Source: Glaciecola sp965660815 (GTDB taxonomy: Bacteria > Pseudomonadota > Gammaproteobacteria > Enterobacterales > Alteromonadaceae). Taken from it: a DNA stretch of 64,000 bases. The stretch spans positions 6,792 to 70,791 of the forward strand of contig CBFIBG010000011.1 of the NCBI GenBank assembly GCA_965660815.1, given 5' to 3'. The position numbers and the translations under genes were made by a program. The notes below the pieces were generated by a model, which saw only the letters and a program-made list of their open reading frames with translations, was not told the origin of the DNA and did not search any database. Below, piece after piece: positions 16,992 through 25,958 of the stretch (the first letter of the stretch is position 1; each line of letters starts with the position of its first letter).

Positions 16992-17765
16992 TTAACTGTC
17001 ATTTTGCTGCTGCGACTTGCTCAATTTATCCAATACAAGTTGCTGCTCCTCAGTCAGAGCTAGGTCATTTAATAAATCAGGGCGCCTTTGCAATGTTCGT
17101 TTTAACGATTGTTGCATTCGCCACTGCCTAATTTTTTCGTGGTCGCCACTCAGTAGCACTTCGGGCACTTTTTTACCGTCATACACTTCTGGTCGAGTAT
17201 AATGTGGACAATCCAACAAACCATTTGAAAACGAATCTTCAACGGCAGATTGTTTATGTCCTAGCACATCATCAACCATTCTAGATACGGCATCCATCAA
17301 CACCATAGCAGGCAATTCGCCGCCACTTAACACATAATCGCCAATTGACCACTCTTGGTCGATTAGTGTTTCGATTATGCGCTCGTCAATGCCTTCGTAT
17401 CTACCGGCAACCAACACTAAGTCTGAATAAACAGACAATTGTTTTACGCCAGTGTAGTCGAGCTTTTTCCCTTGTGGGGATAAGTAAACAACCTTTACAT
17501 TTTCACTAGATGCACGTCTGGCAGCTAGTATTGCGTCTTTTAGAGGCTCTACCATCATGAGCATTCCTGGGCCGCCACCATAAGGTCTATCATCGACCGT
17601 GCGGTGTTTGTCGTAAGTAAAATCCCGAGGGTTATACAAATCGACAGAAACTATCCCTTTTTTGATTGCTCTTCCTATCACTCCTTGAGTCAAAAAACTC
17701 TGGAACATTTCGGGAAACAAAGTAACGACACTAAAGCGCTGCTTCGTTTCATTTTGTGCAATCAT
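16992..17765 (-). CDS. trmD: tRNA (guanine-N1-)-methyltransferase TrmD
   Basis: TrmD methylates G37 of tRNAs to prevent frameshifting. It is a SPOUT (knotted) SAM-dependent enzyme: FSVVTLFPEMFQSFLTQGVIGRA at the N-terminus in two parts, RPYGGGPGMLMM, VAGRYEGIDERI and the knot SIGDYVLSGGELPAMV. The longest frame begins at a TTG, but the ATG at 17765 gives 257 residues and a TAATG junction with the rimM stop, so coupled translation is likely. Confidence 0.97.
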   Translation of the reverse strand: MIAQNETKQRFSVVTLFPEMFQSFLTQGVIGRAIKKGIVSVDLYNPRDFTYDKHRTVDDRPYGGGPGMLMMVEPLKDAILAARRASSENVKVVYLSPQGKKLDYTGVKQLSVYSDLVLVAGRYEGIDERIIETLIDQEWSIGDYVLSGGELPAMVLMDAVSRMVDDVLGHKQSAVEDSFSNGLLDCPHYTRPEVYDGKKVPEVLLSGDHEKIRQWRMQQSLKRTLQRRPDLLNDLALTEEQQLVLDKLSKSQQQNDS

Positions 17766-18292
17766 TAAAAAGCAGGATCCCAATTAACCATTATGGTATT
17801 ACCCTGTTTATCTACCTCAAGTACGACCTCGTCGAACAAAAAAGGTATTAAACGTTCTTTTTGACCAAATGCATCGTTAACGTTTGCTTTTACCAACATT
17901 ACATCATTCGCACCAGTTTCGAACATGTCTTTCACTAATCCCATGTCGTAACCTGATTCAGTTTTTACCTGCATACCCAACAAGTCTTTCCAATAGTAGC
18001 CATCTTCAAGCTCGGGCAACTGCGATGTTTGTATCCTGATGTCAGCATTTTTGATTAACTCAGCGCTATTTCGGTCGTCTACTCCTTTTAGCTTTGCCAC
18101 TAAAGTAGACGAATGAACTCTCCACTGGTCAACTTCAATTAATTTTTCACTTCCAGCTCTTGGACTTACAAGCCATGGTGAATAACTAAAGATGTTATTT
18201 TTGTCTTGAGTGAAACTGTTAATTTTGACCCAACCTTTCACACCATGAGGTGCTCCAATTTTGCCAACAATTAATGTGTCAGACGCAGACAT
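17765..18292 (-). CDS. rimM: 16S rRNA processing protein RimM
   Basis: RimM assists maturation of the 30S head and binds S19. It has the N-terminal RimM domain (IVGKIGAPHGVKGWVKINSFT) and the C-terminal PRC-barrel (DLLGMQVKTESGYDMGLVKD). The ATG at 18292 is preferred over the in-frame GTG at 18301, because GGAG lies 8 nt upstream of it; this gives 175 residues. It lies between rpsP and trmD and overlaps trmD by one base. Confidence 0.96.
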   Translation of the reverse strand: MSASDTLIVGKIGAPHGVKGWVKINSFTQDKNNIFSYSPWLVSPRAGSEKLIEVDQWRVHSSTLVAKLKGVDDRNSAELIKNADIRIQTSQLPELEDGYYWKDLLGMQVKTESGYDMGLVKDMFETGANDVMLVKANVNDAFGQKERLIPFLFDEVVLEVDKQGNTIMVNWDPAF

Positions 18293-18322
18293 AAGTTCCA
18301 CTCCAAGTTGCTAAAGAACTGC

Positions 18323-18571
18323 TTAAGCAGCTGCTTTAGCGTCTTTTACCAAGCGAGCAACACGCTCTGACAATCCAGCACCTTGGCCAACCCAGTACTC
18401 AACTCGCTCTAGGTCTAAACGAAGCTTTTCAGCTTGACCTTGTGCAGTTGGGTTGAAAAAGCCAATGTTTTCAATGAATTTGCCATTGCGGGCACGACGG
18501 CTGTCAGCAACAACCACTTGATAAAATGGGCGCTTTTTTGCACCACCACGCTGTAAACGAATAGTAACCAT
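18323..18571 (-). CDS. rpsP: 30S ribosomal protein S16
   Basis: The 82-residue protein begins MVTIRLQRGGAKKRPFYQVV and contains VADSRRARNGKFIENIGFFNP, both diagnostic of S16, needed for 30S assembly. It heads the rpsP-rimM-trmD-rplS operon. Confidence 0.98.
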   Translation of the reverse strand: MVTIRLQRGGAKKRPFYQVVVADSRRARNGKFIENIGFFNPTAQGQAEKLRLDLERVEYWVGQGAGLSERVARLVKDAKAAA

Positions 18572-18645
18572 ATTTGCCTCAAACTCGTTGTAGCGTTACC
18601 GTTAATTACCCTTTTCTTCTGCTACATGAAAAAAAGAGTGCGCGA

Positions 18646-18673
18646 ATTATACGTATATTAATAAGTTATGCAA
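18646..18673 (-). promoter_or_regulatory. rpsP operon promoter with GC-rich discriminator
   Basis: On the minus strand TTGCAT (18673-18668) is 16 bp from a perfect TATAAT (18651-18646), followed by TCGCGC. A GC-rich discriminator after the -10 is typical of ribosomal promoters under stringent (ppGpp/DksA) control. That regulation is inferred. Confidence 0.6.
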
Positions 18674-18710
18674 GAGTTGAAGGGGTATTGTAGCGCCATT
18701 TAGGAGAAAT

Positions 18711-20348
18711 TTAAGTCACAGTAAAAAAACTGCATTGATTGCGGCCGTTTTCTTTAGCGGAATAAAGAGCTTTATCGGCTTGTTCTATTACAGTAGTAGG
18801 CAACCAACTACTATTGCTATTAAACGGTAAAGTTGCAACACCAATGCTTACGGTAACACAATCACAAATATCACTTTTGACATGCTCAATACATAACCGT
18901 TCAATCGATTGACGCAGCTCTTCTGCTTTTTGCCGGGCACCAGTATTATCGGTGTTAGGCAAGATACAAACAAATTCTTCCCCGCCAAAACGTGCGCAAA
19001 AATCGGTATTGCGCAATGCCATTTGATTCAATTGGTTAGCCACTAACCGCAAGCAAGCATCTCCCTCAGAGTGCCCATAGTGATCATTAAATAACTTGAA
19101 ATAATCAACATCAACCATCATCAATGAAAGGGTCCAACTATTTCTCCGAGCTTGTGCCATTGAAAATTCCAATTGTTTTTCAAATGCTCTTCGATTTGGT
19201 ATGCCCGTTAGTGGGTCGCTTAAAGAGAGGCTGCGCAAAGCTTTCTCCTGCTCTTTTACTTTCGATAAGAAAATAGAAAAGTTTTCACTCAAATTTGTGA
19301 TTTCGTCATTACCAGAAATTTCTATTGTGTCTATTTTGTCTTCGCTTGCCAAATCAACTTGTCTGGACAATGATAAAAGCCTTGATACTATTCTTCGATA
19401 TAAAAATACAATAATAGTCAGTGTGATAAAAATCAGTAATAACCCGACCGCAATGGTCAATGTTGTCTGTTCTTTCACCTGATCAGATGCTTTTAAAGAA
19501 CGATTTTTAGTAGCGCGGTTCACTAATAACGTTTGCTGTTCTAAATTGCGTGCGACATCACCAATAAGATTTCGCACAAAATTGTCGCGCCCCCGAGCTC
19601 TGCCTATGATCCTCAATGATTCAATTTTCTGATTGAATAAGCCACTTTCTCCGGTTATCTGTTTTGATAATTTATTTAAGCCATCTAATAATTGTTGGTT
19701 CTTGGTTGCATTCGCTTGCTCAATAGCTAATTCAAACGCTTCATTTAACTGTCTTTCAGTTTGACGCAATAAATGCAATCGTTCTTGCCTTTCAATCTGT
19801 ACAGATAACTCAATGATATCTATTAAATATTGATTAACTTGGAAATTTTCATTGGACGCTTTGAAAGTTGACAACAAATTAAACTTATCGATATAGAACC
19901 TTTCTAGCGCTCGACTGAATAATTCTTCAACCACTATTCTTTGTCTAACTAAGTACTCTAACTCATCTATCTCTTGCGAGATTACTGACATTTGCCTCTC
20001 GATAAAATGCGATTGTCCATTTTTGTCTTTAATGACGTTTAGCAATCCGTCTACGGTCTCGTCAATCTGTTTACGTGCTAAGTTTCGTGCAGGCTCAGAC
20101 AATGAGTTAGTTAAGTTTGCAGTGAGTGTTGCTAAGCGATTAACTTGGTTATTTAAAAGGGCTGTTTGCGTAATGACCGGTACGTCTTTCTCTATGAGTT
20201 GCAACAATACGTCACGAACGTCTGACATAGTATTTATGGTAAATGCCATCAATATGGAAAATGAAGTGACAATAACTATTTGAGCGTATACAAAAAGCCT
20301 AAGTGTCTTTCCCTTATATCTATAGTTCTTTTTGTGTTGCGCTAACAT
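18711..20348 (-). CDS. Membrane diguanylate cyclase with periplasmic helical sensor region
   Basis: This 545-residue protein makes cyclic di-GMP. A membrane segment near residues 18-38 and a second near 295-320 (TIAVGLLLIFITLTIIVFL) bracket a ~250-residue periplasmic, mostly helical region. A HAMP-like linker follows, then GGDEF with DPLTGIPNRRAF, the active site GGEEF and an intact inhibitory RxxD (RNTD) five residues before it, so it should be active and product-inhibited. The longest frame starts at 20387, but the ATG at 20348 has AGGA six bases upstream. It overlaps the nucleotidase-like gene by 29 bp, so the two are translationally linked. Confidence 0.92.
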   Translation of the reverse strand: MLAQHKKNYRYKGKTLRLFVYAQIVIVTSFSILMAFTINTMSDVRDVLLQLIEKDVPVITQTALLNNQVNRLATLTANLTNSLSEPARNLARKQIDETVDGLLNVIKDKNGQSHFIERQMSVISQEIDELEYLVRQRIVVEELFSRALERFYIDKFNLLSTFKASNENFQVNQYLIDIIELSVQIERQERLHLLRQTERQLNEAFELAIEQANATKNQQLLDGLNKLSKQITGESGLFNQKIESLRIIGRARGRDNFVRNLIGDVARNLEQQTLLVNRATKNRSLKASDQVKEQTTLTIAVGLLLIFITLTIIVFLYRRIVSRLLSLSRQVDLASEDKIDTIEISGNDEITNLSENFSIFLSKVKEQEKALRSLSLSDPLTGIPNRRAFEKQLEFSMAQARRNSWTLSLMMVDVDYFKLFNDHYGHSEGDACLRLVANQLNQMALRNTDFCARFGGEEFVCILPNTDNTGARQKAEELRQSIERLCIEHVKSDICDCVTVSIGVATLPFNSNSSWLPTTVIEQADKALYSAKENGRNQCSFFTVT

Positions 20349-21834
20349 CAACGATCCTGTTTTGTGCTTTAAGATTAAGTGTTCCATTTATCCTAATATT
20401 TTGTAACACTAAATCTGAAATTAAGATAGGGTTTTCAGAAATTGAAGAGTTAACGATTTTTGCTTTTTTCAAAGCGTTGAGTCCATCTCCACCTTGGGCT
20501 AAATAGTCCGTTGTGGCCACGGTGTAAATATCATCTAAGGAAAGCGCCGTGTTGTTAATTTTTATCGAGACAACTCTCTGTCCGGGTAACTTTGTACTAT
20601 CGAATAAAATTTGGGCACCGGAGACATGCGGAAAGCCACCTTTGAGATCTTCAACTTTTGATAATGCTTGTTCTATGGCCAGTAGAAAATCTTGCCCTTT
20701 GACTCTTAGTAACCTAAGTCTAGAGCGAAATGGCAGCTCTGTTGATATAGTGCGTTGAGTTATTTTGCTCTGAGAATTGTATATTCGATCACCTCGAATA
20801 CTGCCCCCATTGATCAGCGCAATATCGGTGTCTGCAAAAGCTCGCATTGAGTCTGTGACAAAATTTGCAAACACATTTTCTTTTCCTCTAACGTCCTCTC
20901 TACGAGTTGAAGTTTGTTGTGCAAAATATCCAATATTTTCATCAAGGAGCCGGTTTAACCTTTGTACATAAGAATTAATCTGATTTTGAGTCGGGGGGTG
21001 TCCAATGAAATCAGATAAATCTATTAATTCAGAATTTTTAATATTTAACGAGCCGTCAAACGCAAAGGATGCAACAATTGCATGTCCTGGTTGCTCAAGC
21101 CTTAAGTTTCGTGGGTGAGGACTCGCTGCCTTTGCATAATGCTCTTGAAGCCTGGTATCAGATAATAATGCGATATTAATTATTTGAGCGTCAAGAAGTT
21201 CAGTAACGAAGTCAAAAGGGAAAGAATAATGCAGAACTACAAAGTCTGCTCCTGCTTGCCTTAGCTTGTCTGCCTGCTCTATTACTGCCTGCTTAGGATT
21301 TAAAACTTTGATATGTTGCAACAAGTATTCTTCTACTAGACGCTCATTTACAATAGAAATAAAACCCATTGTTAAATCGCCCTTTTTCACTAGCGTGGCC
21401 TGTTCAAGGCCATCAGGAGTCTGATTATTTCTCGTGTCGATGACGTTACTAGCAACGATAGGAAAGGCAGCTTCGTAGGCTCTTAGTGAGAGCTCGTCTT
21501 CAAAATAACTGAACTCTCGCTTAGTTGCGCCCATTACATCTGGCTCTAAAGTGTTGAGAATATCAATAATGTGAGAACCTCTATCAAAAGAGGACATTGC
21601 ACTGGGGCCGACCGATCCACCGCCAAATATGAAAAACACAGAGTCCGATTTTTTTTCAGTCTCAATCACCACTTGCCTGAGTTGAGCGAACTGACCTGTG
21701 ACTTCATTAGCGATATCCGGCATATCCGCCGAGAGAATCAAGGTAAAGTTTGACTGTGTTTCTGCAAACAAGTCTGAAACAACATTCAACAGCAGTATTA
21801 ACACACTAATAATGAATAGCTTTTTAAATATCAT
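20320..21834 (-). CDS. Secreted 5'-nucleotidase-like protein with a degenerate metallophosphatase domain
   Basis: The 504-residue protein has a signal peptide (hydrophobic core FIISVLILLLNVVSDLFA) and the UshA/NadN two-domain layout. The C-terminal nucleotide-binding domain is well kept: ALINGGSIRGD, LPFRSRLRLLRVKG, GGFPHVSGAQI, ATTDYLAQGGDG. The N-terminal catalytic domain has lost most metal ligands: the DxH motif reads ADMPD, the GD motif reads GGGSVGPS, the GNHE motif reads TKREF, and the GHxQ/H motif is absent. It is likely a binding protein rather than a hydrolase. It overlaps the downstream diguanylate cyclase gene, suggesting it senses a periplasmic ligand for that enzyme. Confidence 0.82.
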   Translation of the reverse strand: MIFKKLFIISVLILLLNVVSDLFAETQSNFTLILSADMPDIANEVTGQFAQLRQVVIETEKKSDSVFFIFGGGSVGPSAMSSFDRGSHIIDILNTLEPDVMGATKREFSYFEDELSLRAYEAAFPIVASNVIDTRNNQTPDGLEQATLVKKGDLTMGFISIVNERLVEEYLLQHIKVLNPKQAVIEQADKLRQAGADFVVLHYSFPFDFVTELLDAQIINIALLSDTRLQEHYAKAASPHPRNLRLEQPGHAIVASFAFDGSLNIKNSELIDLSDFIGHPPTQNQINSYVQRLNRLLDENIGYFAQQTSTRREDVRGKENVFANFVTDSMRAFADTDIALINGGSIRGDRIYNSQSKITQRTISTELPFRSRLRLLRVKGQDFLLAIEQALSKVEDLKGGFPHVSGAQILFDSTKLPGQRVVSIKINNTALSLDDIYTVATTDYLAQGGDGLNALKKAKIVNSSISENPILISDLVLQNIRINGTLNLKAQNRIVDVSATQKEL

Positions 21835-21913
21835 CAGACTGCTTTCTTCAATTAATTACCGTTTGCGCCGCTTTACAAACCAGTCAAAACTTAACTTTTT
21901 CAGGGGGTTCATT

Positions 21914-23329
21914 CTATTTCTTTTTAGTGAAATTCCCTAAGCCCGGTGGTGGTTTCATACCAGGAGGCATACCGCCGGGCATGCCTCCCCCCATCATTCC
22001 GCCCATACCCCGCATCATTTTCTTCATGTTGCCACCGCCCATTTTCTTCATCATTTTTTGCATTTGGGTAAATTGCTTTAGCAATCGATTCACATCTTGA
22101 ATTTGCGTGCCAGAGCCCGACGCAATTCGTCTTTTACGCGATCCCTTGATCACATCTGGACGGGTTCTTTCGCCTGGCGTCATTGAGTTAATAATGGCTT
22201 CCATTTGCACAAATTGTTTATCGTTGGCCTGATCTTTTATTTTTGAGCTCATGTTGCCCATACCTGGCAGTTTATCCATGAGAGACATCATTCCTCCCAT
22301 GTTACGCATTTGCTCGAGCTGCTCTTTGAAGTCTTGTAGGTCAAACCCTTGACCTTTTTGGATTTTTTTAGCGACGCGCTCTGCGGATTTTTTATCGACT
22401 TTGCGCTCAACTTCTTCTATCAGGCTAAGTACATCCCCCATTCCTAAAATTCTAGAAGCAATACGTTGCGGGTGGAAAGGTTCTAAAGCATCTACTTTCT
22501 CGCCCATGCCCAAAAATTTAATAGGCTTACCCGTAATATGCTTAACCGATAACGCGGCGCCGCCTCTCGCATCGCCATCGGCTTTGGTAAGGATAACGCC
22601 GGTCAGTGGGAGTGCTTCGTTGAATGCTTTTGCAGTGTTGGCTGCATCCTGCCCAGTCATTGCGTCTACAACAAATAAGGTCTCTACCGGATTCACAGCC
22701 TGATGAAGATCTTTGATTTCTTGCATCATTTTCTCATCAACTGCCAGTCGCCCTGCGGTGTCGACAAGTAAAACGTCGAAAAACTGCCTTTTCGCGTGTT
22801 CGATTGCGGCATTTACTATATCTACAGGCTTTTGCATAATTGTAGAGGGATAACATTCAACGCCCACTTCTTCTGAGAGTGTTTGTAGTTGTTTGATGGC
22901 GGCTGGGCGATAAACGTCAGCACTGACTACCAATACTTTTTTCTTCTCGCGTTCTGTTAGGTATTTTGATAGTTTGCCGACGCTAGTTGTCTTACCCGCG
23001 CCTTGTAATCCAGCCATCATAATAACCGCTGGAGGCGTAGCGGCTAAATTAAGGCCTTCATTCCCATCACCCATGGCTTGTTCTAGTTCGTTTTGAACAA
23101 TTTTAATGAACATTTGCCCAGGCTGAAGGCTTTTTGATACTTCGGCACCTAGCGCTCTATTTTTAACATTGGCGACAAAGTCCTTAACTACTGGCAATGC
23201 CACGTCTGCCTCAAGAAGAGCCATACGCACTTCTCGAAGAGTCTCTTTTATGTTGTCTTCGGTTAATCGGCCTTTGCCACTTATATTCTTAAGCGTTTGA
23301 CTTAATCGGTCAGTAAGATTTTGAAACAT
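21914..23329 (-). CDS. ffh: Signal recognition particle protein Ffh
   Basis: Ffh, with 4.5S RNA, targets nascent inner-membrane proteins to FtsY. The 471 residues comprise the N domain, the G domain (GLQGAGKTTS, DTAGRLAVD, TKADGDARGG) and the methionine-rich M domain from about 330, which carries RRKRRIASGSG-like RNA-binding sequence (GSRKRRIASGSG). The tail is rich in Met and Gly. It is divergent from ypjD, as in enterobacteria where ffh, ypjD and corB are neighbours. Confidence 0.98.
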   Translation of the reverse strand: MFQNLTDRLSQTLKNISGKGRLTEDNIKETLREVRMALLEADVALPVVKDFVANVKNRALGAEVSKSLQPGQMFIKIVQNELEQAMGDGNEGLNLAATPPAVIMMAGLQGAGKTTSVGKLSKYLTEREKKKVLVVSADVYRPAAIKQLQTLSEEVGVECYPSTIMQKPVDIVNAAIEHAKRQFFDVLLVDTAGRLAVDEKMMQEIKDLHQAVNPVETLFVVDAMTGQDAANTAKAFNEALPLTGVILTKADGDARGGAALSVKHITGKPIKFLGMGEKVDALEPFHPQRIASRILGMGDVLSLIEEVERKVDKKSAERVAKKIQKGQGFDLQDFKEQLEQMRNMGGMMSLMDKLPGMGNMSSKIKDQANDKQFVQMEAIINSMTPGERTRPDVIKGSRKRRIASGSGTQIQDVNRLLKQFTQMQKMMKKMGGGNMKKMMRGMGGMMGGGMPGGMPPGMKPPPGLGNFTKKK

Positions 23330-23438
23330 ATAGATATGTTTTCCTTATTAACATCGTGATGCATTAGTATAACGCATTCAATCGAGTAAATACGAGTAAA
23401 ATTAAAGCTTCAAGTTTAGAGTTTTGAATAATGCCATG

Positions 23439-23459
23439 TTGCAAAAAGCAAAATATAAT
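23439..23459 (+). promoter_or_regulatory. Candidate ypjD promoter (-10 only)
   Basis: A perfect TATAAT (23454-23459) precedes the gene; I find no good -35 at 16-18 bp (TTGCAA at 23439 is too close). This makes transcription start near 23466. Confidence 0.35.
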
Positions 23460-23495
23460 GCTTAATTAAAGACGGATTATTCTTAACTTGCGAAC

Positions 23496-24359
23496 ATGGG
23501 GTTTAAGCATAATAATGAAGCTCAATTAACAGTAAAAATAAAAGATTATAAAAGATATATGATGATCAACTATGTTGTTTTCTCTGTCGCAATAATTTGT
23601 TACATCTTGGCTGGTGTTTTGTTTACTCAACAATTTTTCCAGCGCAGTAACCATCGAGCAACCCTGTCGCAAGTAGCTTTAATGGTGGCGCTGACAGGTC
23701 ATTTGGCTCTACTAATACTTAGTTTAGACACAGGTAGCTCAGAACAATTAAGTTTGGCATTCGTTGCCACTATGCTCGCCTGGCTCGTCACCTTAACCAT
23801 GTTTTTTACGAATAAATTTATCAAAAATTTACTTTTTTTGCCGGTCGTTTGTTTTGTCTCAGCATTTATTATATCGCTAGATATGTTCTTTCCCTCAACA
23901 ACAGGCATATCCATTACAATGTCTTTGGGCATGATCTTTCACATTTTACTCTCTCTTATTGCTTTTGGGCTGTTAAGCATAAGCATGTTATACGCATGTC
24001 AATTAGCCTATATTAACTATCAGTTAAAACAAAAAAGTAAAATTATGTTAACCGGTCAACTTCCCCCGCTTATGTCGGTTGAAGGTATTTTATATAAACT
24101 TATGAGTGCCGGAACTGGATTTTTATTGATAGCCTTGTTGAGCGGGTTTATTTTTGTACCGAATATGTTTGCTGATGGATACGCTCACAAAACTTTGCTT
24201 TCTAGCATCGCTCTAATCTGTTATCTGGCATGCATTGTGCTTCACAAAACCGTTGGTTTAAGCGTTAGAATTACCGTAATATTTAACTTATTCGGCCTAA
24301 CTTTACTTACTCTAGGCTATTTTGGAAGTAGACTGGTTAAAGCATATCTTTTGACGTAA
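23496..24359 (+). CDS. ypjD: Inner-membrane protein YpjD (CcsA-like)
   Basis: The 287-residue protein has eight or so hydrophobic segments and belongs to the cytochrome c assembly (CcsA/ResC-like) membrane family; the region FHILLSLIAFGLLSISMLYA is typical. In E. coli, YpjD/CorE and YfjD/CorB are neighbours linked to magnesium/cobalt resistance phenotypes, and the next gene here is corB. The function remains poorly defined. The first 21 residues are hydrophilic; homologues start directly with the membrane segment, so the ATG pair at 23559 is an alternative start. Confidence 0.85.
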   Translation: MGFKHNNEAQLTVKIKDYKRYMMINYVVFSVAIICYILAGVLFTQQFFQRSNHRATLSQVALMVALTGHLALLILSLDTGSSEQLSLAFVATMLAWLVTLTMFFTNKFIKNLLFLPVVCFVSAFIISLDMFFPSTTGISITMSLGMIFHILLSLIAFGLLSISMLYACQLAYINYQLKQKSKIMLTGQLPPLMSVEGILYKLMSAGTGFLLIALLSGFIFVPNMFADGYAHKTLLSSIALICYLACIVLHKTVGLSVRITVIFNLFGLTLLTLGYFGSRLVKAYLLT

Positions 24360-24394
24360 CAACCGCGCACTGTAAACTCTTAGGACATTTTTAA

Positions 24395-25687
24395 TTGGAC
24401 GAAATATCAAATACAACGCTATTAATTATTTTAGCTATCCTTATCCTGTTTTCTGCCTATTTTTCTAGTTCGGAAACAGGATTAATGAGCATTAACAGAT
24501 ATCGCTTGAAACATTTAGCAAACGAGGGAAAAGCGAATGCAAAGCGTGTTGAAAAATTATTAGAAAGACCCGATCGCTTAATAGGACTGATATTAATAGG
24601 CAATAACCTTGTCAATATTGCAGCAACTTCACTCGCCACTATATTATGCGTGCGGTTGTACGGGGATGTTTATGGCCCATTAGTTGTAACCGTTGCGTTA
24701 ACTCTTATAATCTTAGTGTTTGCTGAAGTAACACCAAAAACATATGCTGCTCTTTATCCAGAAAAAATAGCATTTCCTAGCTCTATAATATTGGTACCAC
24801 TACTGGTTCTCTTTACCCCTTTAGTTAAATTTATCAACTTCATAACCAATGGATTGTTAAAATTATTGCGAATTAATCCAATTAACGGCTCCGAGCATGC
24901 TTTGAGTCAAGAAGAGCTTAGAACGGTTGTACACGAAGCGGGAGCCATGATCCCTCAAAAACATCAAGAGATGTTAGTGAGTATTCTGGATTTAGAAAAA
25001 GTAACTGCGGAGGACATTATGGTACCCCGTAGCGACATTTATGCCATTGATATTAACGACGACTGGAAAAAAATTCAAAAGCAGTTAACGCATTCCCAGC
25101 ATACCCGGGTACTATTATACCGCGACAGTGTGGACGATGCGGTGGGCTTCATGCATGTGAGAGATGCACTTAGACTGCTAAGTAAAGACCAGTTTACCAA
25201 AGCGACCATGTTGCGAGCGGTTCGCGAGATTTTTTATACACCAGACTCAACACCACTTCACTCACTGATGTATAAGATGCAGGCAGAACGTGAAAGAATT
25301 GGATTGGTTGTCGATGAATACGGTGATATCCAAGGCTTAGTCACTCTCGAAGATATTTTGGAGGAAATTATTGGCGATTTCACTACATCCATTGTTCCAG
25401 ACCACAGTAAAGAGGCTATTGCACAGCAAGACGGGAGTTTCCTTGTGGACGGAAGCGCTAATATACGAGAATTAAACAAAGAGTTAAATTGGACGTTTCC
25501 AACCGACGGCCCAAAAACGCTTAATGGATTAATTCTAGAGTATTTAGAAGATATGCCTGACGCCAATGTGAGTTTAAGGCTGGCGGGCTATCCAGTAGAA
25601 ATCGTTGAGTTAAACGAAAATATGATCAAAAAGGTTAGAATCATTCCTGAATTTTACAAAGATCCAGATTTCAAACCAGAACTGTAA
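24395..25687 (+). CDS. corB: HlyC/CorC-family protein CorB (DUF21-CBS-CorC domains)
   Basis: The 430 residues contain an N-terminal CNNM/DUF21 membrane domain (AYFSSSETGLMSINRYRL), a pair of CBS domains (EDIMVPRSDIYAIDIND, VVDEYGDIQGLVTLEDILEE) and a C-terminal CorC_HlyC domain. This family is implicated in magnesium efflux and resistance. The start is TTG 24395 with AGGA nine bases upstream; the resulting MDEISNTTLL aligns with the N-terminus MEHISTTTLI of E. coli YfjD, and no ATG is available nearby. Confidence 0.9.
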   Translation: MDEISNTTLLIILAILILFSAYFSSSETGLMSINRYRLKHLANEGKANAKRVEKLLERPDRLIGLILIGNNLVNIAATSLATILCVRLYGDVYGPLVVTVALTLIILVFAEVTPKTYAALYPEKIAFPSSIILVPLLVLFTPLVKFINFITNGLLKLLRINPINGSEHALSQEELRTVVHEAGAMIPQKHQEMLVSILDLEKVTAEDIMVPRSDIYAIDINDDWKKIQKQLTHSQHTRVLLYRDSVDDAVGFMHVRDALRLLSKDQFTKATMLRAVREIFYTPDSTPLHSLMYKMQAERERIGLVVDEYGDIQGLVTLEDILEEIIGDFTTSIVPDHSKEAIAQQDGSFLVDGSANIRELNKELNWTFPTDGPKTLNGLILEYLEDMPDANVSLRLAGYPVEIVELNENMIKKVRIIPEFYKDPDFKPEL

Positions 25688-25691
25688 TTCG

Positions 25692-25871
25692 CTAGCTGTC
25701 TTTGCTACCCCTTTTGTTAATGACTTTTTGCTTTGTTTCTTGGACTTTCTGATGTAAGTCGGAAAGCTTGCTCAAAATTTGTTGTAACTCATCGTCATTG
25801 GCAATATCACTCGCCTCAGCGTGCTGTTGAAGCGCGATTTGTAAGACTTTTGGCAATGAGTGTTTTTGCAT
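25692..25871 (-). CDS. Small hypothetical protein, 59 residues, downstream of sixA
   Basis: ATG at 25871, preceded by GAAGA, opens a 59-codon frame ending in TAG at 25692. The product begins MQKHSLPKVLQIALQQHAEA and is hydrophilic and helix-prone with heptad-like leucines (DELQQILSKLSDLHQKVQE). It has no signal peptide or cysteine. It lies 87 bp after sixA on the same strand and faces corB. I do not recognise the family. Codon use looks like the neighbours, which argues for a real gene. Confidence 0.6.
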   Translation of the reverse strand: MQKHSLPKVLQIALQQHAEASDIANDDELQQILSKLSDLHQKVQETKQKVINKRGSKDS

Positions 25872-25958
25872 ATTTCTTCAACACCAAAGAATTACGCTTT
25901 ATTACGAATTAAAAAGACTAATTTCGAACAGGAAGGCTCGGATTTAGCCCAAATCGCG

